Shown here: one piece after another, positions 5,600-9,054 of the stretch
Position numbering within the stretch: the first letter of the stretch is position 1
Layout: every line of letters begins with the position of its first letter
NCBI GenBank assembly: GCA_027023915.1
Contig: JALVUB010000115.1
Coordinates: forward strand, 1-9,054
From: Sedimenticola sp.
GTDB lineage: Bacteria; Pseudomonadota; Gammaproteobacteria; Chromatiales; Chromatiaceae
Reading direction: 5' to 3'
Length of the DNA: 9,054 bases
Program-made: the position numbers and the translations under genes
The notes under the pieces: generated by a model
The model's database searches: none
Told to the model about the DNA's origin: nothing
What the model saw: the letters and a program-made list of their open reading frames with translations, nothing else

Positions 5600-7273
5600 C
5601 TACCGCTGCTTGCCTTCCAGTTTCGCCCAGGAGTCGCGCAGGGTGACGATACGATTGAACACCAGCCTGCCCCGCTCCGCCTCCACGGCATCGCGGCAGA
5701 AGTAGCCCTCGCGCTCGAACTGGAAGCGCTCCCCCGGGGCGGCGTCGGCCACGGCGGGTTCCACCACCGCCTGCACCACCTGGAGGGAATCCGGGTTGAG
5801 CAGTTCGCCCAGGGGCGCGTCCCCGGCGGCGGGGTTGGGCACCCGGAAGAGGCGGTCGTAAAGGCGCACCTCGGCTGGCACCCCCTCGCTGGCGGAGACC
5901 CAGTGGATGACGCCCCGCACCTTGCGTCCCTCGGGGTTGCGGCCCAGGGTGTCGGGATCGTAGTGGCAGCGCAGTTCGACGATCTCGCCCTGGTCGTCCT
6001 TCACCGCCTCGTCGCAGATGATGGTGTAGGCGTTGCGCAGTCTCACCTCGCCGCCGAGCACCAGCCGCTTGTACTTCTTGTTGGCGCTCTCGCGGAAGTC
6101 AGCGCGGTCGATGTAGATCTCGCGGGTGAGCTTGAGCCGGCGGCTGCCCATGGCGTCGTCCTTGGGGTGGTTGGGCGCTTCCAGGGTCTCCACCTTCCCC
6201 TCGGGATAGTTGATGATCACCACCTTGAGCGGGTCGAGGACCGCCATGCGCCGGGGGGCGGTGCGGTCCAGATCCTCGCGGATGCTCGCTTCGAGCACCC
6301 CCATCTCCACGGTGCCGTCCACCTTGGTGACACCGATGCGGTTGCAGAAATCACGGATGGCCGCCGGGGTGTAGCCGCGCCGCCGCAGGCCGGCGATGGT
6401 GGGCATGCGCGGGTCGTCCCAGCCTTCCACGTGGCCCTCCTCCACCAGCTGGGTGAGCTTGCGCTTGCTCATCACCGTGTACTCGAGGTTGAGGCGGGCG
6501 AATTCGATCTGGCGCGGATGGCAGGGGGCGCTGATGTGGTCGAGCACCCAGTCGTAGAGGGGCCGGTGATCCTCGAACTCCAGAGTGCAGAGAGAGTGGG
6601 TGATCCCCTCCAGGGCGTCGGAGATGGGATGGGTGAAGTCGTACATGGGGTAGATGCACCACTCGTCGCCCGTCTGGTGGTGGATGGCGCCCCGGCGGAT
6701 GCGGTAGAGGGTGGGATCGCGCATGTTCATGTTGGGCGAGGCCATGTCGATCTTGGCCCGCAGGGTGCGCGAGCCGTCGGGGAACTCGCCGGCGCGCATG
6801 CGGCGGAAAAGATCCAGGTTCTCCTCCACGGAACGGTTGCGGTAGGGGCTCTCGCGCCCCGGCTCGGTGAGGGTGCCGCGGTACTCGCGCACCTGCTCTG
6901 GGGTGAGGTCGCAGACGTAGGCCAGCCCCTTCTCGATCAGCTCCACGGCGAACTGGTAGAGCTGCTCGAAGTAATCGGAGGCGTAGTAGAGGCCGGACCA
7001 CTGGTAGCCGAGCCAGCGCACATCCTCCTTGATCGCCTCGACATACTCCACGTCCTCCTTGTGGGGGTTGGTGTCGTCGAAGCGCAGGTTGCACTCGCCG
7101 CCGTAGTCCTCGGCGATGCCGAAGTTGAGGACGATGGACTTGGCGTGGCCAATGTGGAGATAGCCGTTGGGCTCCGGCGGGAAGCGGGTGTGGATCTTCT
7201 TGTGCTTGCCGCTGGCCAGGTCCGCCTCGATGATCTGGCGGATGAAGTTGGTGGGTTTGCTTTGTTCCGACAT
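5600..7273 (-). CDS. glnS: Glutaminyl-tRNA synthetase
   Basis: The product is 557 residues, close to E. coli GlnRS (554). It is a cytoplasmic class I synthetase that charges tRNA-Gln with glutamine using ATP. Seen: FPPEPNG at 31-37 followed by the HIGH motif itself (H40-I-G-H43); RFDDTNP at 64-70; DEWCIYPMYDFTHP, part of the glutamine and tRNA acceptor pocket, at about 203-216; and the KMSKS-like loop VMSKR at 267-271. The C-terminal half carries the two beta-barrel anticodon-binding domains and appears complete. AGGA lies 5 nt upstream of the ATG on the minus strand. The codons are strongly G/C-ending, unlike those of the convergent kinase operon. A direct GlnRS is typical of gammaproteobacteria and implies that tRNA-Gln is not charged only through the amidotransferase route. 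Confidence 0.98.
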   Translation of the reverse strand: MSEQSKPTNFIRQIIEADLASGKHKKIHTRFPPEPNGYLHIGHAKSIVLNFGIAEDYGGECNLRFDDTNPHKEDVEYVEAIKEDVRWLGYQWSGLYYASDYFEQLYQFAVELIEKGLAYVCDLTPEQVREYRGTLTEPGRESPYRNRSVEENLDLFRRMRAGEFPDGSRTLRAKIDMASPNMNMRDPTLYRIRRGAIHHQTGDEWCIYPMYDFTHPISDALEGITHSLCTLEFEDHRPLYDWVLDHISAPCHPRQIEFARLNLEYTVMSKRKLTQLVEEGHVEGWDDPRMPTIAGLRRRGYTPAAIRDFCNRIGVTKVDGTVEMGVLEASIREDLDRTAPRRMAVLDPLKVVIINYPEGKVETLEAPNHPKDDAMGSRRLKLTREIYIDRADFRESANKKYKRLVLGGEVRLRNAYTIICDEAVKDDQGEIVELRCHYDPDTLGRNPEGRKVRGVIHWVSASEGVPAEVRLYDRLFRVPNPAAGDAPLGELLNPDSLQVVQAVVEPAVADAAPGERFQFEREGYFCRDAVEAERGRLVFNRIVTLRDSWAKLEGKQR

Positions 7274-7278
7274 CGTTA

Positions 7279-7282
7279 TCCT
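7279..7282 (-). promoter_or_regulatory. Shine-Dalgarno site of glnS
   Basis: The minus strand reads AGGA, 5 nt before the glnS ATG. No convincing sigma-70 promoter is visible between this site and gltX, so glnS may depend on transcription coming through gltX. Confidence 0.55.
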
Positions 7283-7300
7283 GATCTCAAGTCCGTTGTT

Positions 7301-7318
7301 GTCGGGCTGAAGCCCGAC
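7301..7318. repeat. Left terminal hairpin of the composite repeat
   Basis: GTCGGGC-TGAA-GCCCGAC is a perfect 7-bp stem with a 4-nt loop, 28 bases upstream of the glnS start on its 5' side. In the glnS leader RNA it would form a strong hairpin. No U-tract follows on either strand, so it is not an intrinsic terminator. Confidence 0.8.
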
Positions 7319-7342
7319 CTACATGGGCGGGCACATGACGTA

Positions 7343-7404
7343 GGCACGCAGCGCCGTGCCCAACATCTTTCCTGTTCCGTTGGGCACGCTTCGCTCTACC
7401 CAAC
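7343..7404. repeat. Nested inverted repeats inside the composite element
   Basis: CGTGCCCAAC (7355-7364) pairs exactly with GTTGGGCACG (7379-7388) across 14 nt. GGCACG (7343-7348) can instead pair with CGTGCC (7355-7360), and GTTGGG (7379-7384) can pair with CCCAAC (7399-7404). The stems share segments, so they are mutually exclusive. Confidence 0.65.
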
Positions 7405-7429
7405 CCACAAAAGCTCACGGTCGCTGTAG

Positions 7430-7447
7430 GTCGGGCTTCAGCCCGAC
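7430..7447. repeat. Right terminal hairpin of the composite repeat, overlapping the gltX stop
   Basis: GTCGGGC-TTCA-GCCCGAC on the plus strand is a perfect 7-bp stem. The loop TTCA, read on the minus strand, contains the TGA stop of gltX (7438-7440), so the mRNA hairpin straddles the gltX stop codon. Confidence 0.8.
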
Positions 7448-8844
7448 ACCGCGTTTTCGATGTACTCGATGGCCCGGTCGATCCGCCGCAGGCAGGCGGC
7501 CCTGCCCACCATCTCCATGGTGAGATCCAGGTCGGGCGAGGGGCTGCCGCCGGTGACGGCCACCCGCAGGGGCATCCCCACCTTGCCGAAGCCCACCTCC
7601 AGCGCCTTCGCCACCGCCTGGAGCACGGCGTGGATCTCCTCCCGGCGCCACTCGTCCAGGCCGGCCAACTTCTCCCGCGCCAGCTTCAGCGGCTCCAGGG
7701 CGGCGGGCCTGAGCCCCTTCTTGGCGGCCTTGGGGTCGTAATCGTCGAAATCACGGTAATAAAAGGCCGAAATGGCTGCAAGCTCCGCCAGGGTCTGGGC
7801 GCGTTCGCGCTGGGCCTCCACCACCTTCACCAGGTCGGGCCCCTCGGCCGGGTCGATGTCCAGGTCCCCCATGTGGGGCGAGAGCAGGCGGGCGACGTGG
7901 GCCGGGTCGAGGCGCTTGATGTAGTGCTGGTTGATCCAGAGCAGCTTCTCGGTGTTGAAGGTGGAGGGCGAGCGGTTCACCTCGGAGAGGTCGAACAGCT
8001 CCACCATCTCGTCCACCGAGAAGATCTCCTGGTCGCCGTGGGACCAGCCCAGGCGCACCAGGTAGTTGAGCAACGCCTCGGGCAGGAAGCCGTCGCGCAT
8101 GTACTGCATCACGCTCACCGCGCCGTGGCGCTTGGAGAGGCGCTGGCCGTCGGGGCCCAGGATCATGGGCAGGTGGGCGTACTCGGGCACCGGCAGCCCC
8201 AGCGCCTGCAGCAGGTTGATCTGGCGCGGCGTGTTGTTGATGTGGTCGTCGCCGCGGATGACGTGGGTGATGCCCATGTCGGCGTCGTCCACCACCACGG
8301 TGAGGTTGTAGGTGGGCGAGCCGTCGCTGCGGCGGATGATGAGATCGTCCAGCTCGCTGTTGCTCACCCGGATGGTGCCCCGCACCAGGTCGCGGAACAC
8401 CACCGTGCCCTCGTCCAGGTTGCGGAAGCGCACCACGTGGGGCTTGTCCGGGTCCACGTTTCGGTTGCGGCAGTGGCCGTCGTAGCGCGGCTTGAGCTTC
8501 CTGGCCATCTGCTCCTCGCGCAGCTTCTCCAGCCGTTCCCTGGAGCAGTCGCAGCGGTAGGCGAGCCCCTTCTCCAGGAGCTGGTCGATCACCTCGTTGT
8601 AACGGTCGAAGCGGTGGGTCTGGTAGAAAGGCCCCTCGTCGTACTCCAGCCCCAGCCAGGTCATCCCTTCCAGGATGGCGTTCACCGACTCCTGGGTGGA
8701 ACGCTCCAGGTCGGTGTCCTCGATGCGCAGGATGAACTTGCCGCCGTGCCGGCGGGCGAAGAGCCAGGAAAAGAGCGCCGTGCGCGCGCCGCCCACGTGC
8801 AGGTAGCCGGTGGGGCTGGGGGCGAATCGGGTTTTTACGGTCAT
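7438..8844 (-). CDS. gltX: Glutamyl-tRNA synthetase
   Basis: The product is 468 residues (E. coli GltX is 471). It is a cytoplasmic class I synthetase that attaches glutamate to tRNA-Glu for translation and tetrapyrrole synthesis. Seen: RFAPSPTG at 6-13 with the HIGH-like HVGG at 16-19; RIEDTD at 40-45; the tRNA acceptor region LDDLIIRRSDGSPTYN at about 165-180; HVIRGDDHINNTPRQ at about 194-208; and the KMSKS-like RLSKR at 235-239. The helical anticodon-binding domain follows. The zinc-site cysteines C98, C100 and C125 match E. coli, but the fourth ligand position (His127 there) is Asn127, with a His at 124. The start matches the conserved N-terminus, although no strong Shine-Dalgarno sequence precedes it. 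The last three residues (VSG) and the stop come from the adjacent palindromic repeat. Resemblance is to the E. coli-type enzyme, expected to be discriminating. Confidence 0.98.
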   Translation of the reverse strand: MTVKTRFAPSPTGYLHVGGARTALFSWLFARRHGGKFILRIEDTDLERSTQESVNAILEGMTWLGLEYDEGPFYQTHRFDRYNEVIDQLLEKGLAYRCDCSRERLEKLREEQMARKLKPRYDGHCRNRNVDPDKPHVVRFRNLDEGTVVFRDLVRGTIRVSNSELDDLIIRRSDGSPTYNLTVVVDDADMGITHVIRGDDHINNTPRQINLLQALGLPVPEYAHLPMILGPDGQRLSKRHGAVSVMQYMRDGFLPEALLNYLVRLGWSHGDQEIFSVDEMVELFDLSEVNRSPSTFNTEKLLWINQHYIKRLDPAHVARLLSPHMGDLDIDPAEGPDLVKVVEAQRERAQTLAELAAISAFYYRDFDDYDPKAAKKGLRPAALEPLKLAREKLAGLDEWRREEIHAVLQAVAKALEVGFGKVGMPLRVAVTGGSPSPDLDLTMEMVGRAACLRRIDRAIEYIENAVSG

Positions 8845-8871
8845 TTTTGTTCGCTGACGGAAAAGGTGGGA

Positions 8872-8877
8872 ATTCTA
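8872..8877 (-). promoter_or_regulatory. Possible -10 element for gltX
   Basis: The minus strand reads TAGAAT here, 27 nt before the gltX start, matching five of six bases of TATAAT. No good -35 hexamer is visible at 16-18 nt (that stretch is GC-rich), so the call is weak. Confidence 0.3.
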
Positions 8878-8921
8878 TCAGGAACAACGGCCAGCGCGCC
8901 TCACGCATTCGTTTTCAAAAT

Positions 8922-8936
8922 GTTCTACAATAGAAC
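8922..8936 (+). promoter_or_regulatory. Candidate repressor operator overlapping a -10 box, upstream of the lexA-like gene
   Basis: GTTCTA-CAA-TAGAAC is a perfect 6-bp inverted repeat with a 3-nt centre, ending 24 nt before the ATG. Its middle contains TACAAT (8926-8931), a near-consensus sigma-70 -10 hexamer, although no clear -35 precedes it. A dyad covering the -10 of a LexA-type repressor gene is the usual autorepression layout. It is not the E. coli CTGT-N8-ACAG box. It also sits between the divergent gltX and lexA-like genes and could affect both. Confidence 0.5.
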
Positions 8937-8949
8937 CAAATTAGCACTC

Positions 8950-8953
8950 AGGA
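8950..8953 (+). promoter_or_regulatory. Shine-Dalgarno site of the lexA-like gene
   Basis: AGGA lies 7 nt before ATG 8961. It is part of the small palindrome CAGGAACCTG (8949-8958), which might partly occlude it. Confidence 0.6.
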
Positions 8954-8960
8954 ACCTGCC

Positions 8961-9054
8961 ATGAAACTCCACGATCTGCCCAACCTAACCCGCCGCCAAC
9001 TGGAGATCTACGAATATCTGGTCAAGAACCTCCACCGTTTTCCCCTGCCGCCCA
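8961..9054 (+). CDS. lexA: LexA-like SOS repressor, N-terminus only (cut by window end)
   Basis: Thirty-one codons are visible. After a short leader the sequence LTRRQLEIYEYLVKNL then LPP follows the LexA N-terminal pattern (E. coli: LTARQQEVFDLI, then a later MPP), that is, helix 1 and the loop before the winged helix-turn-helix. LexA represses DNA-damage genes and cleaves itself when RecA filaments form; the cleavage site and Ser-Lys dyad lie outside the window. AGGA 7 nt upstream supports the start, and the upstream palindrome fits autoregulation. The leader MKLHDLPN is longer than in E. coli and the recognition helix is not visible, so this could be a second, divergent LexA paralogue or another LexA-type regulator. 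Confidence 0.7.
   Translation, partial: MKLHDLPNLTRRQLEIYEYLVKNLHRFPLPP

Larger units (their letters stand above)
7300..7448. repeat. Composite palindromic intergenic repeat (REP/BIME-like) between glnS and gltX
   Basis: The 24 bases at 7300-7323 are the exact reverse complement of 7425-7448. Each end contains the perfect hairpin GTCGGGC-4 nt-GCCCGAC followed by a CTACA tail pointing inward. The interior (7324-7424) holds further nested inverted repeats built from GGCACG and GTTGGG. Paired, inverted short palindromes in a spacer are the layout of REP doublets (BIME/REPIN). The motif looks like one I have met often in gammaproteobacterial spacers, which is memory and not a search. No protein-coding capacity is visible inside. 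The right end reaches into gltX. Confidence 0.75.

Noticed and set aside
5903..7429. Long + strand open frame of 508 codons opposite glnS
   Set aside because: It is the antisense shadow of GC-rich glnS codons. The translation is low-complexity (rich in V, A, H, G, L) with no domain, whereas the minus strand encodes a full GlnRS.
7425..7448. Rho-independent terminator of gltX
   Set aside because: The hairpin is strong, but no run of T follows on the minus strand, and it overlaps the stop codon.
7751..8908. Minus-strand frame of 385 codons overlapping gltX
   Set aside because: A frame-shifted reading of gltX, rich in R, P, G and A, arising from GC-biased third positions.
8845..8960. E. coli-type SOS box (CTGT-N8-ACAG)
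   Set aside because: I found no match in the divergent spacer; only the GTTCTA dyad is present.
7630..8964. Long + strand open frame of 444 codons opposite gltX
   Set aside because: Antisense shadow of gltX with the same low-complexity V/A/H/Q composition and no plausible ribosome-binding site.

Overview
The window looks like chromosomal DNA of a GC-rich gammaproteobacterium. The evidence is the close resemblance of the GlnRS and GluRS to the E. coli enzymes, an OmpR/QseB-type regulator with a QseC-like kinase, and a LexA-like N-terminus. The short palindromes built on GTCGGGC/GCCCGAC are of a kind I associate with gammaproteobacterial intergenic repeats. I do not assign a genus.

Left part (1-5598, + strand): a tight run of six genes, all overlapping or 25-30 nt apart. 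In order they are: the 3' part of an AMP-forming acyl-activating (ANL) enzyme; a TenA/PqqC-fold protein with a full set of haem-oxygenase-like diiron oxidase (HDO) ligands; a secreted TPR protein; a short-chain dehydrogenase/reductase (SDR); an OmpR-family response regulator; and its QseC-like sensor kinase. The simplest reading is a small pathway that activates a carboxylic acid, oxidises it at a diiron centre and reduces or oxidises the product. A two-component system encoded in the same unit would control it or sense its product. The product cannot be read from the sequence, and this is the most interesting part of the window.

Middle and right part (5600-8844, - strand): two housekeeping class I aminoacyl-tRNA synthetases, glnS and gltX, with gltX upstream of glnS in transcription. 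The kinase and glnS converge with one base between their stop codons. A composite palindromic repeat of about 150 bp lies between glnS and gltX. Its two ends are exact 24-bp inverted copies, and one end supplies the last codons and the stop of gltX.

Right edge (8845-9054): a short divergent regulatory region between gltX (-) and the start of a LexA-like repressor gene (+), which the window end cuts. A perfect 6+3+6 palindrome (GTTCTA-CAA-TAGAAC) containing a TACAAT -10-like hexamer lies 24 nt before the lexA-like start and is a good candidate autoregulatory operator. I see no tRNA, rRNA, CRISPR, IS element or prophage gene. The only gene-free stretches are 7274-7437 and 8845-8960, both described below.
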